In this document: positions 1 through 5,368 of the stretch, piece after piece
Position numbering within the stretch: the first letter of the stretch is position 1
Layout: each line of letters opens with the position of its first letter
Source: Desulfurococcales archaeon
GTDB lineage: Archaea; Thermoproteota; Thermoprotei_A; Sulfolobales; Fervidicoccaceae
Direction: 5' to 3'
Length of the DNA: 8,396 bases
Assembly: GCA_027048265.1 (NCBI GenBank)
Contig: JALTXS010000202.1
Span: 1 to 8,396 of the forward strand
Notes under the pieces: generated by a model
Told to the model about the DNA's origin: nothing
The model's input: the letters and a program-made list of their open reading frames with translations, nothing else
The model's database searches: none
Made by a program: the position numbers and the translations under genes

Positions 1-1
1 G

Positions 2-751
2 ATAAGGGCTGAGTTCAAACGCGCAGACATCTACACTTATGAGAAGCAGGGCCGCGAGTTCGTGGCCTACTGGGTTGAGGCGGAAATAGAGGGCGAGGGT
101 GCGGTGGACTACCAGATAGTCAGCATAGCCCACTATAAGGATGGTAGCGTGGAGGAAAGCGATATGGGGAGGCTGAGTGAGCTTCTCCAGATGGCCCGGG
201 AGGAGGACAAGGGACGCTACGTGATGAGCTATGCCCTGGGCGACAGGAAGCTTCTGATTGAGGTCATCCAGGATAGACCCGGGAGCATGGAGAAGGTGAG
301 GCTAAAGATGCTCGTGGAGGCCCCCCTCCAGCCGGGTGAGAAGAGCGCCCGCGAGCTGGAGAGCATAGAGTTCAAGGTCATTGGAATGGCAGACAAGCAG
401 GGAACACAGTGGAACAGCGTCACCGTGCCCCTCAAATACAGGCTCCACAACAACCCCCCACCAGCAGGCTTCTACCAAGAGATAAGCGGCCAAAAAGAGG
501 CAACCAGCACCCCTAGCCCCACCAAGACCCCCACCCAGACCATGGAACGTGAGACAACCAAGCCCAGCAGAGAGACCCCCACAACCATCAAGCCAGCCCA
601 GGAGAAGGCCGGAGGAGAGGAAGAGGCTCCAGGAGCTGGAGAAGCTGAGGCCAAGGGAGATGGCGGCTCGGGCGCCCTCGTGGCTGCGGTGGCCGTGGTG
701 ATAGTCCTCGCGGCCGGGGGGTTCCTCTTCATGAAGAAGGGCCGGGCCTAA
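2..751 (+). CDS. C-terminally anchored cell-surface protein, 5' end outside window
   Basis: The reading frame is open to the left edge, so the true start lies outside the window; 249 residues are visible, and the GTG at 62 is only an internal candidate. I do not recognise the N-terminal part (nt 2 to about 480), which looks like a soluble, mostly beta extracytoplasmic domain. It is followed by a low-complexity stalk, first rich in Thr/Pro/Ser/Lys (nt about 500-600), then in Glu/Gly/Ala (about 600-670). One hydrophobic helix (nt about 674-730) ends in a basic tail, MKKGRA. This is the usual build of an archaeal protein tethered outside the membrane with its C-terminus in the cytoplasm. It has no cysteine. 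The downstream gene has the same architecture, which suggests related surface-layer, binding or adhesion roles (inference). Function is unknown; being a real membrane-anchored gene is well supported. Confidence 0.8.
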   Translation: MRAEFKRADIYTYEKQGREFVAYWVEAEIEGEGAVDYQIVSIAHYKDGSVEESDMGRLSELLQMAREEDKGRYVMSYALGDRKLLIEVIQDRPGSMEKVRLKMLVEAPLQPGEKSARELESIEFKVIGMADKQGTQWNSVTVPLKYRLHNNPPPAGFYQEISGQKEATSTPSPTKTPTQTMERETTKPSRETPTTIKPAQEKAGGEEEAPGAGEAEAKGDGGSGALVAAVAVVIVLAAGGFLFMKKGRA

Positions 752-785
752 CCCCGGTTTTATCCCTGTTCGCCTCCTTGGAACA

Positions 786-796
786 TCCTGTTTTTT
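786..796 (+). terminator. T-run terminator after first surface-protein gene
   Basis: A run of six T (791-796) follows the TAA stop by about 40 bases; a shorter TTTT lies at 768-771. Archaeal RNA polymerase commonly terminates at such U-runs without a strong hairpin. No clear stem precedes it. Confidence 0.45.
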
Positions 797-800
797 CGAT

Positions 801-813
801 GAACTAATATATA
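801..813 (+). promoter_or_regulatory. Candidate TATA box for the 909-2711 gene
   Basis: TAATATATA at 805-813 is the best archaeal TATA-like element in this gap, with a purine/A-rich BRE-like stretch before it. Transcription would be expected to begin near 835, giving a leader of about 70 bases before the ATG at 909. That is long for a crenarchaeon, where leaders are often absent or very short, so a closer unrecognised promoter is possible. Confidence 0.4.
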
Positions 814-844
814 CCCGACCTTCTCAGGTAAATAGCGATCCATC

Positions 845-863
845 ATCGGCTTAGAAGCCCGAT
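845..863 (+). other. Hairpin in the leader of the second surface-protein gene
   Basis: ATCGGCT (845-851), loop TAGA, then AGCCCGAT (856-863) can pair over seven base pairs with one bulged C. A short perfect palindrome, ACCATAATGGT, lies at 877-887. Both lie between the candidate TATA box and the start codon, so they would be in the 5' leader if that promoter is used. Any regulatory role is inference. Confidence 0.35.
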
Positions 864-908
864 CCTCCCAATTGTGACCATAATGGTTGTAGGCTTGGGG
901 CTGATAAA

Positions 909-2711
909 ATGGTGAAAGATTACAGACAAACCTCCAGGAGTTCCTATAATCTACTGCCAACAGTGTGGCTCCCGGCATTTGCGGTAATCCTCGTCCTTTT
1001 AATGCTAACAGTAGCACCCGCGGTTGCCCAGACGGTTGATGACGAGGCCCTGGACCCTCGGGGCGATTACAGGGTAATGTTGATGGTCGCGGGTGAGGGC
1101 AACGAGACGGGCAGTCTGCCTCTGGACTCATTCGATATCACGCGTATAACCATCTACGACCGCCCAGATGCTAAGGTAGTGGAGGTGGAGACAGCGGGCC
1201 CCCCAATCATAGAGCTCCTCAACAACACCGAGGGAACTCGATACGAGATAACAGTTCCCATAGACACCAACAGTGATGGAGTGGGATGGGACTACGGGGT
1301 TCACATAGGCAACCTCTTGACGAGGCCCGGATCCCTCGCCTACCTGATCACTGGTGAGGAGGGGGCCGAGCCCCAGCCGCTCGAGCTTAGCGTTAAGGGC
1401 AACGTGCTGAGAGTGGAGGTCCCTAAAAGCCTCCTGGGCGAAGACGCGGGCCTGCGGTGGATGCTGGGGAAGGTCCCGGGCTCCCTGCCCCAGCTGGTCG
1501 CGTACATATATGGAGAACAAGGGATGACCCGGGCCATGGTTGTGGACGAGGTCCTCCCCCAGCCCAGCGTGAACACCACGGTCACCACAACGGCGATCAC
1601 CCTTACAGTAACCGGGGCAGAGAACACAACCACAACGGTAACAGCAATACCAACCACCAGCACCCCAGGCTCCCAGGACCTCGAGGACCTCCTACAAATG
1701 GAGCCCACCGACCCCAGCCTCAACGTCTCCCTCAGCGTCAACAGGCTTGAAATATACAAGTTCGTGGAAGACGGCGCCACCTACGCGCTCCTCTACCTCG
1801 AGGCGAGGATAAGCGCCCCTGAGGCCAAGGACCTCGAGTTACACGCCCTCATACACCTCAGGAACGGGGAGACCCTCCCCTCGACCCTACTGTCCCTGAG
1901 GCAGATGGCGGAAGTAGTGGGCACCGACCCCGCGTATGGCGTGGTTATAAGGGACTACGACCCCCGGAACAAGCTGGGAGGAGTACTAGTGCTCCAGCCC
2001 CGCGCCCCCGGCGACTATAGTGAAGCCAAGCTAATAGTAATAGCTATGGGGAGCATATCAGACCTCGACCCCTACCCCGACGAGATAACCAACATAACCC
2101 TAGTGCTGAGGGCCTCGAGAGACACCCAGTGGAGGGAGTGGAACCTCGCGACAGTTGACGCCAAGCCCCGGCTCATAAACGCGGAGCCACCTGAGCAAAT
2201 CAAGGAGATGATAGAGGAGGGCAAGGGACTCCCCCGCCTGCCCAAAGCAAGCACCACACCCACCATAACTTCAGTCGAGATGAACGAGGAAAACAGCATA
2301 TCCACCCAGACCCAGCACAAGGAAGAAGGAACTATAGCCACGACAGCGGCACCCACCCAGCCCCCTGTTGGCCAAGTTGAGGAAGGAGAAGGCGAGGAGA
2401 AGGAGACAGGGCACGAACAGGGAGAAAAACGCAAATCACCCGAAGAAGTGGAAGTGGAGGAACATACAGGTGGAGGCACGGGCACCCTACAGGTGCCTCC
2501 CACCGGCGGGAGTGAGGAAAGAGAGGAGGGAGAGGCCAATAAAGCGGCCGCCGAGGAGGTGGAAGCAGGGAAGGCAGAGCGCGGAGCACCTGGCGTAGAG
2601 AAGGAAGGCGGGGGACTACCTGGGCTGAGTGGGGGAGAGATAGCCGTTATAGTGGTAATAGCAGCCCTAGCGGGCGTTGCACTGGCCTTTATCAGGAAAA
2701 AGCTGGGCTAG
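909..2711 (+). CDS. Large secreted, membrane-anchored surface glycoprotein; possible DOMON/glucodextranase-C-like domain
   Basis: This 600-residue protein begins at ATG 909; an in-frame TAG at 852 excludes a much earlier start, and a weak GGGG lies eight bases upstream. Residues 1-40 form a signal peptide: a basic N-region, a hydrophobic core at about 21-36, and a likely cleavage after AVA at 38-40. Residues about 45-218 form one beta-rich domain whose start (DPRGDY, then SFDIT and IYDRPDAKVVEVE) resembles the DOMON-like C-terminal domain of glucodextranase/pullulanase-type proteins; this is tentative. A Thr-rich linker (about 219-255) leads to a second, unrecognised domain (about 268-430). 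A long Glu/Lys/Gly/Pro-rich stalk (about 440-575) and one helix (578-595) with tail RKKLG follow. N-glycosylation sequons lie at N65, N105, N222, N239, N272 and N395. It has no cysteine. It is probably a surface binding or scaffold protein, sharing its build with the gene before it. The DOMON fold can bind sugar or heme, so ligand is open. Confidence 0.85.
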   Translation: MVKDYRQTSRSSYNLLPTVWLPAFAVILVLLMLTVAPAVAQTVDDEALDPRGDYRVMLMVAGEGNETGSLPLDSFDITRITIYDRPDAKVVEVETAGPPIIELLNNTEGTRYEITVPIDTNSDGVGWDYGVHIGNLLTRPGSLAYLITGEEGAEPQPLELSVKGNVLRVEVPKSLLGEDAGLRWMLGKVPGSLPQLVAYIYGEQGMTRAMVVDEVLPQPSVNTTVTTTAITLTVTGAENTTTTVTAIPTTSTPGSQDLEDLLQMEPTDPSLNVSLSVNRLEIYKFVEDGATYALLYLEARISAPEAKDLELHALIHLRNGETLPSTLLSLRQMAEVVGTDPAYGVVIRDYDPRNKLGGVLVLQPRAPGDYSEAKLIVIAMGSISDLDPYPDEITNITLVLRASRDTQWREWNLATVDAKPRLINAEPPEQIKEMIEEGKGLPRLPKASTTPTITSVEMNEENSISTQTQHKEEGTIATTAAPTQPPVGQVEEGEGEEKETGHEQGEKRKSPEEVEVEEHTGGGTGTLQVPPTGGSEEREEGEANKAAAEEVEAGKAERGAPGVEKEGGGLPGLSGGEIAVIVVIAALAGVALAFIRKKLG

Positions 2712-2715
2712 TTTT

Positions 2716-2744
2716 CCCTGACCTCTCCGCTAGGGCATTTTTTG
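2716..2744 (+). terminator. Terminator after second surface-protein gene
   Basis: CCCT (2716-2719) and AGGG (2733-2736) can form a short stem, and a run of six T (2739-2744) follows within a few bases. It lies directly after the TAG stop at 2709-2711. Confidence 0.5.
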
Positions 2745-3081
2745 AATTAGGCTCGCGTCTATCCTAGTAGGTAGGTTTATTCTGAGAAGCGTAGAGTCCC
2801 TTGCTGGGAGTCTCGTGCTTATGAGAGCCGATAGGGTTTATGTGGTGTTTATACTGGAGATAAGTCGAGGCTTTGGGCAAACTTGATGCGGCAATGCCAG
2901 GGTCTCGAGATATCCAGCCTTTCTATGGCCTCCGGGGACCGACGAATGCTTGGAGTATCTTGTTATGGGCCTATTTGCATATGTGGTCTCTTCAGCTTAA
3001 GTGTCTGGTGTGTGGTGTGCGGGTAGGTTGCTTAACTGAAGGCTATGAGAAGGCTTGTATAGGGGGTCCTGATTTGAAGTT
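2745..3081. other. Intergenic stretch between convergent genes, no convincing protein gene
   Basis: About 340 bases separate the plus-strand surface-protein genes from the minus-strand ccm genes. Three AGGTTTAT/GGGTTTAT/GTGTTTAT motifs occur at about 2773-2852, and the first could act as a plus-strand TATA element. A hairpin with one mismatch, GAGTCCC/GGGAGTC, lies at 2794-2812. A 21-codon ORF starts at ATG 2821 and ends at 2886, with GGGAG ten bases upstream. GGTCTC (2901-2906) can pair with GGGGACC (2934-2940). No tRNA T-arm or complete C/D-box arrangement is seen. It may hold a small RNA or simply be spacer. Confidence 0.4.
2991..3040. repeat. Imperfect inverted repeat with a G/T-rich 29-base loop
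   Basis: TTCAGCTTAAG (2991-3001) is the reverse complement of CTTAACTGAA (3031-3040) apart from one extra C. This gives a ten-base-pair stem with a single bulge. The loop (3002-3030) is almost wholly G and T on the plus strand, with GG or GGG tracts at 3007, 3014, 3021 and 3026 separated by two to five bases. That fits a two-layer G-quadruplex pattern. It lies in no recognised gene. Confidence 0.5.
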
Positions 3082-3122
3082 ATCTCATACCAGTTCTCAC
3101 AAGTGTTTAATGAGATTGTTTT
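3082..3122 (+). terminator. Stem-loop plus T-run between convergent genes
   Basis: ATCTCAT (3082-3088) pairs perfectly with ATGAGAT (3110-3116) across a 21-base loop, and TGTTTT follows at 3117-3122. On the plus strand this would stop transcripts crossing from the left. It lies just beyond the ccmE stop codon and so helps insulate the two convergent units. Confidence 0.4.
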
Positions 3123-3127
3123 AAAAA
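3123..3127 (-). terminator. T-run terminator after ccmE
   Basis: On the minus strand the ccmE stop (TAG, 3134-3132) is followed three bases later by a G and then CTTTTT over 3128-3123, continuing into AAAAC. A U-run this close to the stop is a typical archaeal transcript end. Confidence 0.45.
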
Positions 3128-3131
3128 GTCT

Positions 3132-3656
3132 CTACTTGACAGTTGCCTGCTCCTGCTCGTAGCTTGCGTGGCAGCCTTTGAGTATTGTCTGGACCTCAAG
3201 TACTTTCGCCTGGACTATTGGTGTACTTCCCTGGTAGATGACCACGTTACTGCCAGGCCTATAGACGCCGTCTACGACTATTGTTGACTCAACGATCGGG
3301 CTACCCCCGTATTTGGAGACAAAGTCGCTTGCAGGATACAATGCTGCTACGGCGAACCCGTTTTTCCCGGTGAGGATGAATAGGGCGTAGGATTCGCCTG
3401 TTTCGACGTTCCTTGCTATGGCGTATGCTCCTCTCGCTTCTACTTGGAAAATCTTGTCATTATATGACATGACGTAGGTTCCCATACCGAGAGGATAGTT
3501 GTCACCCTGGACTGTTACTCTCATGTCGCTTGAGACGCTAGCTAGGCTTGATACTTCATTATATTTGGAAGCACTTATGCTAGCATAGCCTATACTTGCT
3601 ATAGCCGCTAGCAGTATTATGCTTAAGATGAAACCGTTTCTCCTCAAGGCAAGCAC
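3132..3656 (-). CDS. ccmE: CcmE heme chaperone, CxxxY variant
   Basis: CcmE carries heme covalently on the outside of the membrane between the CcmC/CcmAB stage and CcmF during cytochrome c assembly. The 174-residue protein has a basic N-terminus and one membrane anchor (about 9-27), followed by an OB-fold-like beta domain (about 44-158). The family pattern of a Val/Ala-rich strand, a YxG.P segment (PASDFVSKYGGSP, 108-120), a VVDG turn (127-130) and the C-terminal heme-binding site is present. That site reads CHASY at 162-166, so the usual HxxxY ligand is replaced by CxxxY, a variant known from archaea and some sulfate reducers. The tail after it is only eight residues. C162 is the only cysteine. 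The GTG at 3656 is used here, but GGAG (3661-3658) is just one base before it. A TTG at 3647, ten bases after GGAG, would give MRRNGF and is a plausible true start. It lies 74 bases after ccmB, with its own TATA box. Confidence 0.87.
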   Translation of the reverse strand: MLALRRNGFILSIILLAAIASIGYASISASKYNEVSSLASVSSDMRVTVQGDNYPLGMGTYVMSYNDKIFQVEARGAYAIARNVETGESYALFILTGKNGFAVAALYPASDFVSKYGGSPIVESTIVVDGVYRPGSNVVIYQGSTPIVQAKVLEVQTILKGCHASYEQEQATVK

Positions 3657-3712
3657 ACTCCAGTAGCTAGATAGCCCTGCTTGTGCCTTCTGCTTTACTA
3701 TTTAGTTAGAGT

Positions 3713-3723
3713 GGATATAAAGG
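3713..3723 (-). promoter_or_regulatory. TATA box for ccmE
   Basis: CCTTTATATCC on the minus strand lies just after the ccmB stop. Initiation about 25 bases downstream (near 3691) would leave a leader of roughly 35-45 bases that includes the GGAG at 3661-3658. ccmE can therefore probably be expressed apart from ccmAB as well as by readthrough. Confidence 0.5.
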
Positions 3724-3730
3724 CTATGTA

Positions 3731-4387
3731 TTATTCAACCAGGAATCTGGATAAAGCGTATCCAATCGCGAGGAATCCTAGCGAAAGGGCTAGCAATGCT
3801 GTTGCCCACCCGGGGGCTGGTGTGTATCCTTGGAGAATTTGGTTAAGGGGAGCGGAGGCCACGTTCACGAAGGGTGCGAGGAAGACTAATACAAGAGCAG
3901 GGGCTAGGCCAGCCCTAGCCTCGCTGTAGACTAGCATCGCACTTACCATGCTCGAGACCGTGCCCAGGTATAGGCTCGAGACACCCAGCCATTCAAAAAG
4001 CCCCTCTAACGGAGCACTAGTCCCTCCGCTGAAGAAGAGTGCTGAGAATGTGAAGACAGTACTACTGGAGACAATGAGTAGGGTAGAGTAAATAGTCTTA
4101 GCAATCATGAGGAGCCCCGGCTCTACTGGGCTGAGACGGAGGCCGTCTAGTGTCCCTGTATCTGATTCTCTGATAAAAGAAGCGTAGACCGTGTAGATGG
4201 AGAGGAATACTAGTGCCAGAGGTAGTGAGACTGCCAGTAGGGACTCCTCGGGCCACAGGCTATTCCTATAGACGAGGCCTACAACAACGCCGGCGGACAG
4301 GCTGAAGGCACCTAGCACGCTTAGTCCAATGGGATTCCTGTAGTCCAGCAAAAAATCCTTTCTAAGGAGAGCGTATAGTTGCTTCAC
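3731..4387 (-). CDS. ccmB: CcmB, heme-exporter-type ABC permease
   Basis: CcmB is the integral membrane partner of the CcmA ATPase. In System I, the CcmAB complex uses ATP to release heme-loaded CcmE from CcmC; it is no longer thought to carry heme itself. The 218 residues match the family's usual length of about 220. The N-terminus has the cytoplasmic LLRKDFLLDYRN segment (7-18). The conserved loop FIRESDTGTLDGLRLSP (71-87) contacts the ATPase. Six hydrophobic helices can be placed at about 20-40, 50-70, 100-119, 134-154, 161-178 and 196-214. It has no cysteine. Start is GTG, with GGAGGG eight bases upstream inside the end of ccmA and only four bases after the ccmA stop, so the pair is probably translationally coupled. 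Confidence 0.92.
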   Translation of the reverse strand: MKQLYALLRKDFLLDYRNPIGLSVLGAFSLSAGVVVGLVYRNSLWPEESLLAVSLPLALVFLSIYTVYASFIRESDTGTLDGLRLSPVEPGLLMIAKTIYSTLLIVSSSTVFTFSALFFSGGTSAPLEGLFEWLGVSSLYLGTVSSMVSAMLVYSEARAGLAPALVLVFLAPFVNVASAPLNQILQGYTPAPGWATALLALSLGFLAIGYALSRFLVE

Positions 4388-4391
4388 TCCA

Positions 4392-5048
4392 TTATCCCTC
4401 CAAGGCCCTGAGTCTCCCTTCTTCGAGCGCTAGTAGACGGGTTCCCAGCTCGAGGTATTCTCTCTCTGCCCTTGGCGCTGTCATTACAACCGTTACTCCC
4501 CGTCTGGAGAGGACTTTTATTAATTCGTAGAGACCCGTTGTCGCTTTCTCGTCGAGCCCTGTGAAGGCCTCGTCGAGGAGGAGTATAGGGGGGTCATGGA
4601 TGAGGGCGCGTGCTAGGTCGACTCTCTTTCTCCATCCATAGCTCAGCTGTTGCACTTTCTTTGTCCTAACCCTCTCTAGGGAAAGGCTCTCCCACGCAAT
4701 GTTATTATCAACCGTAAAGTTTGGAATGCTGTACAGGGTTGCATAGAATTGGAGGTTTTCCTCAACAGTCATCTCTGGGTATAGTAGGGGGTAGTGTCCC
4801 GAGAATCCTATGCACTCCCTCACCGGTTTTATGCAGTCTATCTTCACACTGCCCCTCGTGGGCCTTATAAGGCCGGCTAGGATTTTCAGGAAGGTTGTTT
4901 TACCAGAGCCGTTGGCGCCCATTATAAATATCCTTTCGCCCTTGTCTACACTAAGGCTGACTGATCTAAGTACCCACTTGTCGCCATACTGTTTCCAGAG
5001 GTTATCAACGAAGATGACGTGTCCCTCGCCTCCCAAAGCATTCCCCAT
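4392..5048 (-). CDS. ccmA: CcmA, ABC-type ATPase of cytochrome c maturation
   Basis: This is the cytoplasmic ATP-hydrolysing subunit that works with CcmB. Its 218 residues contain Walker A GANGSGKT (44-51), then the CcmA-type GH in place of the Q-loop glutamine (G84-H85). The signature is LSYGW (135-139) followed by RKRVDLARAL. Walker B is ILLLDE (155-160), and the D-loop is GLDE (164-167). The length and the GH at the Q-loop favour CcmA over a generic ABC ATPase, and the neighbours confirm it. The switch histidine is missing: the expected LTTH reads MTAP, with P192 at the histidine position (codon 4475-4473). The ATG at 5048 is preceded directly by an in-frame TAG and lies about 28 bases from a TATA element, fitting a leaderless or nearly leaderless message. 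Two cysteines (C72, C79) are in this cytoplasmic protein. Confidence 0.92.
   Translation of the reverse strand: MGNALGGEGHVIFVDNLWKQYGDKWVLRSVSLSVDKGERIFIMGANGSGKTTFLKILAGLIRPTRGSVKIDCIKPVRECIGFSGHYPLLYPEMTVEENLQFYATLYSIPNFTVDNNIAWESLSLERVRTKKVQQLSYGWRKRVDLARALIHDPPILLLDEAFTGLDEKATTGLYELIKVLSRRGVTVVMTAPRAEREYLELGTRLLALEEGRLRALEG
4396..4401 (-). promoter_or_regulatory. Ribosome binding site for ccmB inside ccmA
   Basis: GGAGGG on the minus strand ends eight bases before the GTG start of ccmB and overlaps the last codons of ccmA. It fixes the ccmB start and indicates coupled translation. Confidence 0.65.
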
Positions 5049-5070
5049 CTACTGTATCAAACCGTAGGGG

Positions 5071-5082
5071 ATTTTATTAAAT
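5071..5082 (-). promoter_or_regulatory. Promoter of ccmA-ccmB(-ccmE)
   Basis: On the minus strand GGATTTAATAAAAT holds a TATA element (about 5082-5071) preceded by AAGGAT as a BRE-like sequence. Its centre is about 28 bases before the ccmA ATG, so transcription should begin at or just before the start codon. A perfect palindrome, ACACGTGT (5096-5103), lies just upstream and could be an operator (inference). Confidence 0.6.
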
Positions 5083-5103
5083 CCTTAAGCGGAAAACACG
5101 TGT

Positions 5104-5282
5104 GGCCCCATAAGGTTGCAGTTAAGTGTCTTAGTGTCTATTGTTGGAAAGCATAATTAAGGAACCAAGGGGATGCACCCTTCTATAGTAATAAATAGTG
5201 ATAGGTCTGCAACATAGGAGGCCTATAATGCCTATTGGTTCCAGTTATTGTTTAATATCACCTTAACCGTGCTAAAGAATGG
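5104..5282. other. ccmF-ccmA intergenic region with long-range inverted repeat
   Basis: No credible gene is seen here; the only minus-strand ORF of note (5324-5232) has 30 codons and no ribosome site. GGAACCAA (5161-5168) is the perfect reverse complement of TTGGTTCC (5235-5242), 66 bases apart. Smaller nested repeats such as ATAGG/CCTAT (about 5213-5235) lie inside. GCAACCTTA on the minus strand (5119-5111) recurs upstream of ccmF. The segment could be a small RNA, an operator region or spacer. Confidence 0.35.
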
Positions 5283-5289
5283 AAAAAAA
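5283..5289 (-). terminator. T-run terminator after ccmF
   Basis: On the minus strand a run of seven T (5289-5283) lies about 80 bases after the ccmF TAG stop. No strong stem precedes it. It would separate the ccmF transcript from the ccmA promoter. Confidence 0.5.
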
Positions 5290-5368
5290 TAACGAGAATA
5301 GGCCAGGGAATGCGGACCAAACATGATATTTACATAATACGAATACGAGTACGCATTTATGTTAGCCT

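Noticed and set aside
1457..1750. A 97-codon His/Asn/Gly-rich frame inside the second surface-protein gene
   Set aside because: It is an out-of-frame reading of the Thr-rich linker and its low-complexity composition reflects that.
2895..2940. Possible tRNA-like arm around GGTCTCGAGATATCC
   Set aside because: The T-loop consensus TTCRA is absent and no acceptor, D or anticodon arms can be built around it.
3026..3075. Possible C/D-box guide RNA (CTGA, TATGAGA, CTGA)
   Set aside because: No proper C box upstream, and the spacing between the C'-like and D-like boxes is about 18 bases rather than the usual 12 or so.
2873..3124. An 83-codon plus-strand ORF from TTG with six cysteines, some spaced CxxC
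   Set aside because: TTG start with no good ribosome site, unbiased codon choice, overlap with the inverted repeat and the terminator stem, and a cysteine content unlike neighbouring proteins. It is most likely a chance frame, though not excluded.
5232..5324. A 30-codon minus-strand ORF between ccmF and ccmA that might be a CcmD-like small membrane protein
   Set aside because: No ribosome site, it spans the T-run terminator, and it has only a weak hydrophobic stretch without CcmD features.
5329..5353. Repeated TACGA/ATACGA bases after the ccmF stop as a tandem repeat or CRISPR-like unit
   Set aside because: Only two or three imperfect copies of five or six bases, with no repeat-spacer structure.
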